From assembly GCF_025369935.1 (NCBI RefSeq), contig NZ_CP104467.1:5525001-5589000 (forward strand): a stretch of DNA of 64,000 bases, read 5' to 3'. Position numbers and translations under genes: made by a program. The notes under the pieces are model-generated. The model searched no databases and was not told the origin of the DNA. It was given only the letters and a program-made list of their open reading frames with translations. Numbering within the stretch: the stretch's first letter is position 1; each line of letters begins with the position of its first letter. This document shows positions 43,332 to 51,987 of the stretch, piece after piece. The stretch is from Paenibacillus andongensis. GTDB lineage: Bacteria; Bacillota; Bacilli; Paenibacillales; NBRC-103111.

Positions 43332-43496
43332 TTGTATAAACCTCCATTGTCATTATTTCACTTGGTGGAACAACGGCCGTGACTTATAATCAAACTAACC
43401 TAGCAGCTCAGATGGGCTAATCTCTAAGTATATTTTACCAATGGTCAAGCTAAACTAAAAGCTGTTATTTCTAGACGAACGGCATTAGGAGGCTAT

Positions 43497-44114
43497 ATGT
43501 CCACAAAAGCAAAGAGTAATACATCAGGAACTATGAAGTGGTGGCAGCTGTCGTTGCTTGGAGTTGCCTGCACCATTGGTACTGGTTACTACTTAGGCTC
43601 GGGGATTGGTATCAAAATGGGCGGCGGATCCGTCATCTTCATGTTCATTCTCGCAGCATTAGGCACTTATTTGGTCTTTGATGTTTTGGCTCGAATGACG
43701 CAGGCGGATCCGCAGCAAGGATCTTTTAGGGCATATGCCAAAAGAGCATTTGGACGTTGGGCAGGCTTTAGCAGCGGATGGGTCTATTGGAGCTCAGAAC
43801 TTTTAATTATGGGGAGTCAATTAACAGCTTTGTCTCTCTTTACCCGATTCTGGTTTCCAGCGATACCTATGTGGATTTTTGCAACAGTTTACGCTTTCAT
43901 TGGACTGGGTGTTATCCTGCTCGGGACGAAAACATTCGAGCGCTCAGAGCATATAGTTGGTTTGGTAAGACTGTACAGGATTCTTCTTGCTCTTAAACTT
44001 AGGCGCATCGTTTTGTTTTTTGAAAAAGCGATGGTACGCATCACTCAAATTCCTCAGTGCATTTTGCAGAGAAAATTTGTCCGGTTCGTTCAACCAGTCT
44101 ATTTCTTGTTTTAG
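43497..44114 (+). pseudogene. Amino acid permease, truncated by an IS605-type remnant
   Basis: The first ~155 residues match an APC-superfamily amino acid permease: MKWWQLSLLGVACTIGTGYYLGSG, the conserved QADPQQGSFRAYAKRAFGRW and WVYWSSELLIMGSQLTALS. Four or five of about twelve helices remain. Near base 43962 homology ends and the frame runs antisense through the TnpB fragment to a chance stop at 44114. AGGAGG precedes the ATG. The 3' two thirds of the gene is not present further on, so this is an insertion followed by deletion, and the product cannot transport. Confidence 0.8.
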
Positions 44115-44297
44115 TTTGGTGAGTTCAGAAGAGCATGCTCCATAACTTAAACCTTTACCTGTCTCTTTGTATGTGTCGTTCCATAGGGCTAGAAAACGAT
44201 TAAACACAAAGCGACTGCATCCAATCGTCTTGTTAATGAGTGTTGTTTGTTCTGGCGTTGGGAAAATGCGGAATTTGTAAGCTTTGTGATGCAGCAT
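43944..44297 (-). pseudogene. IS200/IS605-family TnpB, N-terminal fragment
   Basis: About 110 residues of TnpB remain: HKAYKFRIFPTPEQTTLINK, the family hallmark GCSRFVFNRFLALWNDTYKETGK, and FKSKKNPVQSYQ. The frame then enters permease DNA and stops at 43944. The RuvC-like nuclease (about 250 residues) and the zinc finger are missing. The 3' end that would encode the guide (omega/re) RNA is missing too. I place the start at the ATG at 44297; the frame reaches 44333. It is inactive. Confidence 0.85.
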
Positions 44298-44462
44298 GGT
44301 GAAAACGGCCTCCTCTCGTGTTGGAATATACATCCATTATAGAACATATGTTCGCTAAAATGGATTGTTTGTTCCCGTTTCCTAAACATCTGTCGGATAG
44401 TTGACGTGACAAAGCCACGCCCTATCCGAAGTTTTCTAACTCACGACTGAAGTCACGAGTTT
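43963..44462 (-). mobile_element. IS605-type element remnant with left-end hairpins
   Basis: The TnpB fragment is preceded (in its own direction) by two imperfect palindromes typical of an IS200/IS605 end: CGGATAG / CTATCCG (near 44395-44428) and ACTCACGACT-GA-AGTCACGAGT (44440-44461). No TnpA gene and no right end are present. The outer boundary next to the TipAS-type gene is approximate. Confidence 0.6.
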
Positions 44463-44495
44463 GTGAATACTGTTCATCAAATTTCAAAAAAGCAT

Positions 44496-44526
44496 TTGAC
44501 ATTCACGCTACGTAAAGCTGTACAGT
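44496..44526 (+). promoter_or_regulatory. MerR-type promoter with 19 bp spacer
   Basis: TTGACA (44496-44501), a 19 bp spacer and TACAGT (44521-44526). The long spacer is the hallmark of promoters distorted by MerR regulators. The spacer holds an imperfect dyad ACGCT-ACGTAA-AGCTGT. The regulator encoded just downstream probably controls itself here. Confidence 0.7.
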
Positions 44527-44548
44527 TATGTTGTCAGGAGGTGAACAG

Positions 44549-45313
44549 ATGGAATACACCGTGCAGCATCTGGGTAAATTGGCTGGGGTCAGTACCAGGA
44601 CGCTTCGATATTATGATGAGATTGAACTTCTTAAGCCGGCAAGAATCAATTCGTCAGGATATCGAATCTATGGTCCAGCAGAAGTGGATAGATTACAGCA
44701 AATCCTGTTCTACAGAGAACTAGGAGTCAGTCTGGACAGTATAAAAGAAATTGTCACAGCCCCTTCCTTCCATGGAGCCACTGCCCTGAAAGAACACCAT
44801 CAACAACTCCTCGACAAAAGAAAACAATTAGATGTACTGATTGCAAATGTTGAAAAAACAATTGCTTTTACGGAAGGGAGAATGACCATGACAGATACTG
44901 AGAAATTTGAGGGCTTCAAACAAAAGATGATTGATGATAACGAGGAAAAGTACGGGAAAGAAATACGCGAGAAGTATGGCGATGATACCGTAGATAAGTC
45001 CAACCAAAAAATAAAAAATATGACACAAGAGCAGCATGACGAAGTAACTCGATTGGCGAATGAAGTCATGGCTGCATTGGCGGAAGCTTTCAAAACCGGG
45101 GACCCTGCCAGCGATCTGGCTCAAGCAGCCGCGGGCTTGCATAAGACGTGGTTAAGCTATCACTGGAATGAATACAGTAAAGAAGCGCATGCTGGTTTAG
45201 CCCAAATGTATGTGGATGACGAAAGGTTTAAGGCTTACTATGATGAAAAGCAGCCCGGTACGGCTGAGTTTCTAAGAGATGCCATTCATATCTACACTGG
45301 TGTGAAGAAGTAA
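44549..45313 (+). CDS. MerR-family regulator with TipAS antibiotic-recognition domain
   Basis: A 254-residue regulator. A MerR winged helix lies at residues 1-70 (YTVQHLGKLAGVSTRTLRYYDEI) and a coiled coil at ~75-112. The TipAS domain is at ~115-250 (KFEGFKQKMIDDNEEKYGKEIREKYG, THxSW-like HKTWLSYHWNEYSKEAHAGLAQMYVDDERF). AGGAGGTG sits 5 nt before the ATG at 44549, so the longer frame from 44528 is rejected. TipAS proteins bind thiopeptide-like antibiotics and activate efflux genes. The neighbouring MATE exporter, though convergent, is a possible partner. A possible internal start (MTMTDTEKF) could release a free TipAS domain. Confidence 0.92.
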   Translation: MEYTVQHLGKLAGVSTRTLRYYDEIELLKPARINSSGYRIYGPAEVDRLQQILFYRELGVSLDSIKEIVTAPSFHGATALKEHHQQLLDKRKQLDVLIANVEKTIAFTEGRMTMTDTEKFEGFKQKMIDDNEEKYGKEIREKYGDDTVDKSNQKIKNMTQEQHDEVTRLANEVMAALAEAFKTGDPASDLAQAAAGLHKTWLSYHWNEYSKEAHAGLAQMYVDDERFKAYYDEKQPGTAEFLRDAIHIYTGVKK

Positions 45314-45440
45314 TTCTATTGCATGGGACACTAGCACTATTTCTATTATCTCTGTTAAACATCCAGTTCTTTTACAAGAAACTGAATATACTAGTATTGC
45401 ACCAGTCACCAGCAGCGACCTGTGCCATGTCACTCCAACT

Positions 45441-45478
45441 AAAGAAGCACAGAGCCCTCAAAGGGCCTGTGCTTCTTT
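45441..45478. terminator. Bidirectional terminator between TipAS regulator and MATE gene
   Basis: A long stem AAAGAAGCACAG...CTGTGCTTCTTT with an inner GCCC/GGGC pair and T/A runs on both sides, between two convergent genes. Confidence 0.85.
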
Positions 45479-45495
45479 ACATTTTGGACGCATGC

Positions 45496-46872
45496 TTACT
45501 TAGCGATTGTTCCTACAGTTGGCTTCACAAGGGCCTTACTTTGCCATACTCGGCTCTTCCACCGTAGATACATGAGCAGCCCTCTCACCCACTCATCTAC
45601 CGCAAATGCGACCCACACACCAAGCAGTCCCATTTTCATCACAATGCCAAACCAATATGCAAGCGGCACTGCGATCCCCCACATGGATAGAATCCCCATG
45701 AATACGGGAAATCTCGCATCTCCAGCAGCACGAAGGGAGTTAATAACAACGAGATTGAAGGTCCGGCCAGGCTCTAAGAGAACGGAGAGTATTAAAATAC
45801 TAGAACCCATCGCAATAATTTCCGGATTGTCGGTGAATAGTCCCATCAGATCCTTGCGGAAAATAGAAGCAATTCCCACAACCACAAAGGTCACAAGAAG
45901 ACTAATTCGCAAGCTTCGAATTAACTTATGATAGGCTGCCTTGAAAGCCCCAGCACCCACCATATGACCGACAATGATTTCCGTCCCCATTCCTATTGCC
46001 ATAGCTAGCGCCATGAAATAGTTGGTTATATTCATCATGTAGATATGCGTACTCAAAGCCGCTTGACCAATAATATTTATAAAACTGACGATCATCATAT
46101 GCTGAGACTGCCATGACAGATGCTCGCCAGCTGACGGAATGCCAATGCTCATGATTTGCTTCACAATACGGCTATCGAAGGTGACATAATGCTTCAAACG
46201 AATCGGTACCGGAATACGGCGATACAAGATGACAATCAGAACGATAAGGCCAATAAGACGGCTTACCACCGTGGATACAGCAGCCCCAGTTACTCCCCAC
46301 TCGGGAAAACCAAGGTTTCCAAAGATAAGAAGGCTGTTACCGGCTACATGGATCAGATTCACACCCAACGTAACAAACATAACGTCTCTAGTCTGACCAT
46401 TGGAACGAAGTACAGATGAGATCGCATAGGACAACGCCTCAATCCATATAAAAGCGCCAATGATATTTAAATACTTTTTAGCGATCTCTACCTGCTCCGG
46501 CGCCAAATTCATTAACCGCATCAGTGATTCACCAAAGGTAACCAACAAAATGCTAATCAAAATTCCAAAGATCAAATTTATCGTAATCGCGAGAGCTGAA
46601 ATGCGGCTAGCTTCTTTCGCCCTGCCAGCACCAAGATTTTGTGCGACTGCTACACTTGTTCCAATCCCGACGAAGCCAAACATTAGAATGCAGAAAACGA
46701 TGATTTCGTTCGCTAAGCCGACTGCTCCTGTCACTTGATCTGAGATCAGACTGAGCATAAATACATCAGCCGTTCCCAGCATCATCCGCAGGACGGAATC
46801 AACGAATATCGGCCATGTGACCGCGAATAGACCAAGCTTTTTCCAAGATGCTATTGATTCCATGTCTTTCAA
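45496..46872 (-). CDS. MATE-family efflux protein
   Basis: A 458-residue, 12-helix Na+/H+-coupled exporter of the NorM/DinF group. It starts KLGLFAVTWPIFVDSVLRMMLGTADVFMLS, with GFVGIGTSVAVAQNLGAGRAKEA in the first half and the matching GTEIIVGHMVGAGAFKAAYHKLIR in the second, which shows the internal duplication. The substrate is unknown; drugs or cationic compounds are usual. Monocistronic, sharing a terminator with the TipAS regulator. Confidence 0.92.
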   Translation of the reverse strand: MKDMESIASWKKLGLFAVTWPIFVDSVLRMMLGTADVFMLSLISDQVTGAVGLANEIIVFCILMFGFVGIGTSVAVAQNLGAGRAKEASRISALAITINLIFGILISILLVTFGESLMRLMNLAPEQVEIAKKYLNIIGAFIWIEALSYAISSVLRSNGQTRDVMFVTLGVNLIHVAGNSLLIFGNLGFPEWGVTGAAVSTVVSRLIGLIVLIVILYRRIPVPIRLKHYVTFDSRIVKQIMSIGIPSAGEHLSWQSQHMMIVSFINIIGQAALSTHIYMMNITNYFMALAMAIGMGTEIIVGHMVGAGAFKAAYHKLIRSLRISLLVTFVVVGIASIFRKDLMGLFTDNPEIIAMGSSILILSVLLEPGRTFNLVVINSLRAAGDARFPVFMGILSMWGIAVPLAYWFGIVMKMGLLGVWVAFAVDEWVRGLLMYLRWKSRVWQSKALVKPTVGTIAK

Positions 46873-46960
46873 TCCCTACACTTTCTCATTTCAAATGATT
46901 TCAGTGTAGGATACGTAAGCGATTGCAGTCAAATGCTATTATTGTCCATTAACTACACCT

Positions 46961-46989
46961 GAATAATATGCCTGAGACTGCTCACAATA
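46961..46989 (+). promoter_or_regulatory. Forespore (sigma-G/F)-like promoter
   Basis: GAATA (46961-46965), a 17 bp spacer and CACAATA (46983-46989) fit the sigma-G consensus (GHATR / CATxHTA) with one mismatch. It lies 35 bp before the start of the 40-residue gene. No sigma-A promoter is evident. Confidence 0.4.
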
Positions 46990-47024
46990 ATGAAGGTTTT
47001 AAATATATCTAAGGAAGTGGGCTA

Positions 47025-47147
47025 ATGTCGAACAAACAAAAAAATCAATCCAATCAACAAAAAGGTCAAAAAGCAAGTGAAGACAACAAAAACAATAATA
47101 GTAGCAATAACGGTATTGATGATGCAAATAAACATGCCGGCAACTAA
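47025..47147 (+). CDS. 40-residue hydrophilic Asn/Gln/Lys-rich protein
   Basis: A tiny protein (MSNKQKNQSNQQ start, DDANKHAGN end) of low complexity, lacking hydrophobic residues almost entirely. AAGGAAGTGG lies before the ATG and a strong terminator begins 9 bp after the stop, so a real transcription unit is likely. Composition, size and the sigma-G-like promoter recall minor small acid-soluble spore proteins. I cannot match it to a named family. The spore role is inference. Confidence 0.55.
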   Translation: MSNKQKNQSNQQKGQKASEDNKNNNSSNNGIDDANKHAGN

Positions 47148-47155
47148 AAGCTAGA

Positions 47156-47195
47156 AAAAAACCTTGGGAATCGGCTCCGATTTCCAAGGTTTTTC
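47156..47195. terminator. Bidirectional terminator
   Basis: The stem AAAAACCTTGG...CCAAGGTTTTT with inner AATCGG/CCGATT pairs lies between the 40-residue gene and the convergent dehydrogenase gene. Confidence 0.88.
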
Positions 47196-47207
47196 ATAAA
47201 CTGCAAG

Positions 47208-48227
47208 CTATTTCATCTTAACCCACGCACCGCGGTTGTCCGCAGATTCGATTTCAGCCTCAGCAATTTCAATGCTTCCCATCGTACTGGATGGAGTCGC
47301 TGTGGTAATACTCTCACCTGAAAGTAATGTCTCAATAAAATATTTAAGTTCGTTATAGTAGCCCATTTCCGAGGAAAGTTCAGGACTGAATCCTTTTCCT
47401 TCATTTACATTTACTTGTAAGGAATCACCTTTGAAAACAACATTGCCTTTTTCAAAATTAACTCGGAACTGCATATCGAAGCCATAGTCTCCTTCAAGCG
47501 TCCAATCTGCTTGAGCATTGATGACTTTGCCATCTTCATACAGATAGTTGGCAGAAACCACATCATATCCGCTGCCGGGAACGACATTTCGTGCCAAACA
47601 GGATACGGATTCAGGCTTACCGAACAACCAATGAACCATATCAATATCATGAACGTGCATATCTAAGAGTGCTCCGCCGCTTTTCTCCTTCTGTGTAAGC
47701 CATGGTCCCCAAGTCGGAGTTGCTCCCCCGCGGTAGAAGTAACCGCCAAGTGCTTGCCCATATGTTTTCTCTTCAACGACCTGCTTCAGGTATACATAAG
47801 CCGGCCAGAATCTCAAACATTGACCGATCATCAACTGCTTTCCATTCGCTTCGGCTGCTTGAATCATATCTTTACATTCCGCAGCATTCAGCGCCATCGG
47901 TTTTTCACACATAACATGAAGACCATGATTCAAACATTGAACCGCTATGTCTCTGTGTAGATACGTAGGTAGTGCAATATCCACGTAGTCAAGCTGTTCC
48001 TTCTCGAGCATTTCCGTCACACTTGTATATTTATTGTAGCGACCGAAGTCAATTCCGGATGAACCCGTATCGATGTTGCCTGCAGCCGCGCGGCCTTCAA
48101 GCTTTTCATTGTCAATATCGCACAAAGCCACAACTTGAATGGGAACTCCTTCTGACTCCAGACGAACGTAATTCTCCAGATGAGTCCTGCCCATAAAACC
48201 TAACCCAATTAATCCGATTCTTAGCAT
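47208..48227 (-). CDS. Gfo/Idh/MocA-family NAD(P)-dependent oxidoreductase
   Basis: A 339-residue sugar or inositol dehydrogenase. The Rossmann motif is GLIGLGFMGRTHLENY at residues 5-20, the family EKP motif is MCEKPMALNAAE near 97, and the catalytic region is GALLDMHVHDIDMVHWLFG near 185 with His near 189. It begins 5 bp after the isomerase gene at 48233-49075 in the same direction. The two are likely a sugar or inositol oxidation/isomerisation step controlled by the divergent AraC regulator. The exact polyol is not evident. Confidence 0.92.
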   Translation of the reverse strand: MLRIGLIGLGFMGRTHLENYVRLESEGVPIQVVALCDIDNEKLEGRAAAGNIDTGSSGIDFGRYNKYTSVTEMLEKEQLDYVDIALPTYLHRDIAVQCLNHGLHVMCEKPMALNAAECKDMIQAAEANGKQLMIGQCLRFWPAYVYLKQVVEEKTYGQALGGYFYRGGATPTWGPWLTQKEKSGGALLDMHVHDIDMVHWLFGKPESVSCLARNVVPGSGYDVVSANYLYEDGKVINAQADWTLEGDYGFDMQFRVNFEKGNVVFKGDSLQVNVNEGKGFSPELSSEMGYYNELKYFIETLLSGESITTATPSSTMGSIEIAEAEIESADNRGAWVKMK

Positions 48228-48232
48228 GTTGA

Positions 48233-49075
48233 TTACTTCCTCCCTAAGATGGCATCCATAGCACCCGATGTATTGTAAATAATCTGTTCGCCATGATGCG
48301 TATAACCTGGAATCATTTCGGCAATGACATAATCGTCGTACCCGATGGCTTGAAGGGCTTTCATAACTTCTGGATAATTCACATCACCGGCTAGAAGATC
48401 AACAAAACCATGCAGGCCTCCTGCGGCGCGGCGATAATCTTTGAAATGCACTTTTTTGATACGTTTATTTAAAATGGAAATCCAATGCTCCGGATAACCG
48501 GCAAATAAAACATTCCCAACATCAAAGTAAGCGCCCACATATGGCGAATTGATTTTATCAATAAAGTCTCTCATTTCAAGCGGGGATAGCAGAAATTTGT
48601 TCCATACGTTTTCTATACCAATGGAAACCTTCAATGATTGGGCAACATCGGAAAGCTCATTAAACGCTTCCAAGGCGAAGTCATAGGCTTGATCATATGG
48701 AACCACTTCAGAATCCGGAATGAAATCAACACCAACAGCACCTGGCACAACCAATATCGTATCAACACCTAGAATAGCAGCGTTCTCCAATTGTTTCTTG
48801 ACGATATCTTTCGCTTTCTGACGCGTTTGTGCATGTCCACTTGTTAAAGAATATGTCCAGTATAATCCACTGGCTAAGCTCGAAAGCGCAATGCCCTGAT
48901 CTTCTGCAATCTTACGGTATTCTTTGATTCCGCTTTCTTTACTTTCCAAGCTTAATTCGCCAGTCTCGTTTAAAGCCAACTCAATGCCGTCGAATCCGGC
49001 TTTCTTGGCAACAGCTATACATTGTTCTACCTTCATGGAGTCTGGAAATGACCAAATATTGATCCCTTTTTTCAT
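48233..49075 (-). CDS. Sugar phosphate isomerase/epimerase (AP endonuclease 2-type TIM barrel)
   Basis: A 280-residue xylose-isomerase-like TIM barrel of the IolE/UlaE/hydroxypyruvate isomerase kind. Metal and substrate residues appear as GFDGIELALNE, SIGIENVWNKFLLSP (Glu), YVGAYFDVGNVLF (Asp/His-like), KKVHFKDYR (His, Asp) and VIAEMIPGYTH (Glu). It is the first gene of a two-gene operon with the Gfo/Idh dehydrogenase. The substrate is probably an inositol- or keto-sugar-derived intermediate. Confidence 0.9.
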   Translation of the reverse strand: MKKGINIWSFPDSMKVEQCIAVAKKAGFDGIELALNETGELSLESKESGIKEYRKIAEDQGIALSSLASGLYWTYSLTSGHAQTRQKAKDIVKKQLENAAILGVDTILVVPGAVGVDFIPDSEVVPYDQAYDFALEAFNELSDVAQSLKVSIGIENVWNKFLLSPLEMRDFIDKINSPYVGAYFDVGNVLFAGYPEHWISILNKRIKKVHFKDYRRAAGGLHGFVDLLAGDVNYPEVMKALQAIGYDDYVIAEMIPGYTHHGEQIIYNTSGAMDAILGRK

Positions 49076-49101
49076 TGTTATCTCCTCCGTCTCTTCCCTC
49101 T

Positions 49102-49150
49102 ATTATAAAAGAGCCACGTTCGATAAGATTTATCCAAAAAGCCGATTTAT
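49102..49150 (-). promoter_or_regulatory. Promoter with AraC-type direct repeat
   Basis: The -10 TATAAT (49107-49102) has no recognisable -35. Instead GATTTAT occurs twice (49127-49133 and 49144-49150, 17 bp apart, + strand), abutting the -35 position. This fits class II activation by the divergent AraC-family protein. Confidence 0.5.
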
Positions 49151-49234
49151 TTGCACTTTTACAAAAATGGATATGGTAAAATGAGATTAAAAATGAGTCT
49201 GGATCAAGAACCACCCTGAGAGAGGACGAGCAGC

Positions 49235-50134
49235 ATGGATTTCCCAAGTATACAACTACAGGAATCACTTACCATTCAAACCCTCTTTTCTTTTCATTAT
49301 TTCGAGTATGCAAAGGGATTTGTATTTGACGGAGAACAGCATGACTTCTGGGAGATTCTTTACGTGGACAAAGGGGAAGTTGAAGTTCGAGCCGATGATC
49401 ACATTCATACCCTTCATCAAGGAAATATGATCTTTCACAAACCCGAGGAATTCCATACGGTTAGCGTGAAACACGAACATACACCGCCAAACCTTATCGT
49501 CATCTGCTTCGAATGCACGTCACCAGCCATGGCTATTTTCGAGAAAAAGATTCTGTCTTTAGGAGACCGGGAAAGAAATATCCTATCCCTGATTATCCAA
49601 GAAGGGTTTCAGGCGTTCCTGCCCCCATTTGATAAACCAACCGTTCATCATTTGGAAAGAAATCCGCATGCCCCTTTTGCCAGCGAACAAATGATCAAAT
49701 CCTATTTAGAGGTTTTGTTAATCACACTCATTCGGAATCAAGAGCAAGCTTCTACGCCAGATTCGATGAAATACAAACAATCGTCCCTTCAAAAAGAAAA
49801 AGCCGAACAACGAATTGTTCAGCAAATAATGGACTATTTGAAAGCCAATCTTTCTCAATCCTTCACGCAAGACCATTTATGCCAAACGTTTCACTTGGGC
49901 AAAAGTCGATTGAAGGAACTTTTCCAATCCCAGATGCAAACAGGCGTCTTGGAAGCTTTCAAGTCCCTCAAAATTGAACAAGCCAAAACCTATATTAGGG
50001 ATGGCCGTTATAACTTCACAGAGATTGCAGCTATGTTGGGATACGCCAGCATTCACTATTTTTCAAGAGATTTCAAGAAAACCGTTGGCATGCCGCCATC
50101 CGACTATGCAAAGTCCGTTAAAGCTCGTCTTTAG
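49235..50134 (+). CDS. AraC-family transcriptional regulator with cupin sensor
   Basis: A 299-residue activator. The N-terminal cupin (~20-110: HDFWEILYVDKGEVEVRADDH, HQGNMIFHKPEEFHTV) is the ligand pocket. The C-terminal AraC double HTH (~195-297) has YLKANLSQSFTQDHLCQTFHLGKSRLKELF and the signature FTEIAAMLGYASIHYFSRDFKKTVGMPPSDY. It is divergent from the isomerase-dehydrogenase operon and probably activates it in response to the sugar. Confidence 0.93.
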   Translation: MDFPSIQLQESLTIQTLFSFHYFEYAKGFVFDGEQHDFWEILYVDKGEVEVRADDHIHTLHQGNMIFHKPEEFHTVSVKHEHTPPNLIVICFECTSPAMAIFEKKILSLGDRERNILSLIIQEGFQAFLPPFDKPTVHHLERNPHAPFASEQMIKSYLEVLLITLIRNQEQASTPDSMKYKQSSLQKEKAEQRIVQQIMDYLKANLSQSFTQDHLCQTFHLGKSRLKELFQSQMQTGVLEAFKSLKIEQAKTYIRDGRYNFTEIAAMLGYASIHYFSRDFKKTVGMPPSDYAKSVKARL

Positions 50135-50183
50135 CTTTGAAAAGATGGGTGAAACTTTCCCTTACAATCGAAAGAAAACATAA

Positions 50184-50220
50184 AAAAGAGAAAGCAAGAT
50201 CATCTTGCCTTCTCTTTTTT
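50184..50220. terminator. Bidirectional terminator
   Basis: The stem AAAAGAGAAAGCAAGAT / ATCTTGCCTTCTCTTTT lies between the convergent AraC gene and the end of the RND operon, with A/T runs on both sides. Confidence 0.85.
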
Positions 50221-50238
50221 CATTCGTTCAACTGGCTC

Positions 50239-51951
50239 TTATTTGATTACTTTCAACAAGCGCTTAGCCGTTCCATTAGGCGTTTCGATGGTTTCATAGA
50301 CATTGACAGTGAATGGATAGCTGAATTGATCGGTTGTAATATTCGTGGCATCCAGCATTTGTTTCCCGCTGATTAGTTTATTTACACCTGTGAAAGAAGC
50401 ATCCTTAGAACCGACAATACGTCCGGCATTATCAACAATTTCAAATTTCAATTTCGAGAAGTTGTTGTCAACCACGACATTTTCTTTCTGTTTAATGTCC
50501 AGATCAAGTCGGAACTTATACGTATACGCCAATTGAGCCGTCGTTTGTGTGCTCACTGTTACATCATTGAATGTCAGGTCAAATGGATATAAGGAAATGT
50601 TAGCATCCGTTCCTTCCTTCTGTACATCCGTTTGCAGAGCGGCAATCGTCGTTGTAAAAGGTGCAGCAGCCACGGAATCGAGCAGCTTTAATGAGAAGTT
50701 GGTGCTCTCTTCGGTTTGCGGCACAATGTAGGAGTAGCTTACCACGTAGCTTAAACCAGGGTTTAACATCGTCGCTACATTCGTCTGACGAGATCCTTGA
50801 TAAGTAACACCCTGCGCATTCACTAATTCCGATAGGAAAGCAGGCGTTGCTGTTGGCGTCGTACTTGTATTCGTTAATTTGAACTTAGCTACCGCAGTTT
50901 GGTAGCCTTCGCCTGGATTCTCATGCAGATGAAGCTCCATGAGCGACACTTCTGTCGACTTATCAACCACTTTGGTCAAAGCATCAAATGAGATCGGTTG
51001 ACCTATCGTGTAAGGCGCTGCAGCCGAATTCCCTTGCTCTTTCGGCCATGCGATAGCTAGTTTGCCTGTTGCTAGCGTACTGGCTTGACCTCCACCTTTG
51101 GGCACAAACGTATCCGTCGATAAAACGAGAAGATTAGACAGTGTCACACCATTTTCCACTGGAATTGCGAAATGAATGTATTTCTTTTCACCTGCCTCCA
51201 AGGTTACCGGGTCTACTTCGGAACGTTTGCCTTCATAGCTTTTCTGATCGGACTGTGCGTCCATTCGGAAGGCAGGAACCGTTTCTCGCCCCGCTCCAGG
51301 ATTACTAGCCAAAACCGTCACGACAGCTGCGCGGCCTGAGGCCGTATTTTGCATAGAAACTTCTACTGTCGAATACGTCAGTCCTGAATTAACCCCAGGA
51401 ATGGTGAATGCCTGACCCCATGCTGCATTTTCGAGGCTCTGCAAAGCTGTACTTCCCATACCGCCATACCATACGGATTTAGTAGGCATAGCTAGCAGTG
51501 TAGTTTCAACCTTTGGATAGGAATAGATATCCACATTGACGAAGGATAACTGCTCAATTTGACCAATTTCCTTGCTATCAATGGATGTCATGTATACGAG
51601 CTCGCCGATTTCTTTGGGCTGCAAAGCTTCTTTATTACTCGCACTTGGTTTCAATGTATATGAAACGCCATTAGCGGTTTGAACACGAAGCTCGTGTTCG
51701 GGAACTCGGTTTTGCACGGCACCGCCGTTATATAAGCGGACAGTAACCGCTAGTTGTGAACCTGACGCCGTTGGCGTCACGGATGCACTTTTAATCGCGG
51801 CACGGATATCAGGTGTCAATCCGTAATTGACCGTTGGTGCAGAGGCAACAGGTGCCGCGAGGTCAGCCGCCCATGCGGCCGTGCCTCCTTGAACGATCAT
51901 TGCTCCAAGCATGATAGCTGTCAGACTAGATTTCCATGGTTTGTTTTTCAT
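50239..51951 (-). CDS. Hypothetical secreted protein, last gene of the RND efflux operon
   Basis: A 570-residue exported protein. A signal peptide of about 28 residues ends in GGTAAWAAD. The mature protein is beta-rich with several similar ~110-residue segments (for example VEVSMQNTASGRAAVVTVLAS and VAKFKLTNTSTTPTATPAFL) that look like Ig/Fn-type domains for surface or wall use. No catalytic motif is seen. It starts 36 bp after the adaptor gene, so it is co-expressed with the pump. It might act as an outer partner in a cell that lacks TolC, but this is speculative. Confidence 0.78.
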   Translation of the reverse strand: MKNKPWKSSLTAIMLGAMIVQGGTAAWAADLAAPVASAPTVNYGLTPDIRAAIKSASVTPTASGSQLAVTVRLYNGGAVQNRVPEHELRVQTANGVSYTLKPSASNKEALQPKEIGELVYMTSIDSKEIGQIEQLSFVNVDIYSYPKVETTLLAMPTKSVWYGGMGSTALQSLENAAWGQAFTIPGVNSGLTYSTVEVSMQNTASGRAAVVTVLASNPGAGRETVPAFRMDAQSDQKSYEGKRSEVDPVTLEAGEKKYIHFAIPVENGVTLSNLLVLSTDTFVPKGGGQASTLATGKLAIAWPKEQGNSAAAPYTIGQPISFDALTKVVDKSTEVSLMELHLHENPGEGYQTAVAKFKLTNTSTTPTATPAFLSELVNAQGVTYQGSRQTNVATMLNPGLSYVVSYSYIVPQTEESTNFSLKLLDSVAAAPFTTTIAALQTDVQKEGTDANISLYPFDLTFNDVTVSTQTTAQLAYTYKFRLDLDIKQKENVVVDNNFSKLKFEIVDNAGRIVGSKDASFTGVNKLISGKQMLDATNITTDQFSYPFTVNVYETIETPNGTAKRLLKVIK

Positions 51952-51987
51952 CTAAGTACTCTCCTTATTGTGAAGTTTCGCTGATGT

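Noticed and set aside
43944-44297. Active TnpB with guide RNA
   Set aside because: The RuvC nuclease, zinc finger and 3' guide-RNA-encoding end are all missing.
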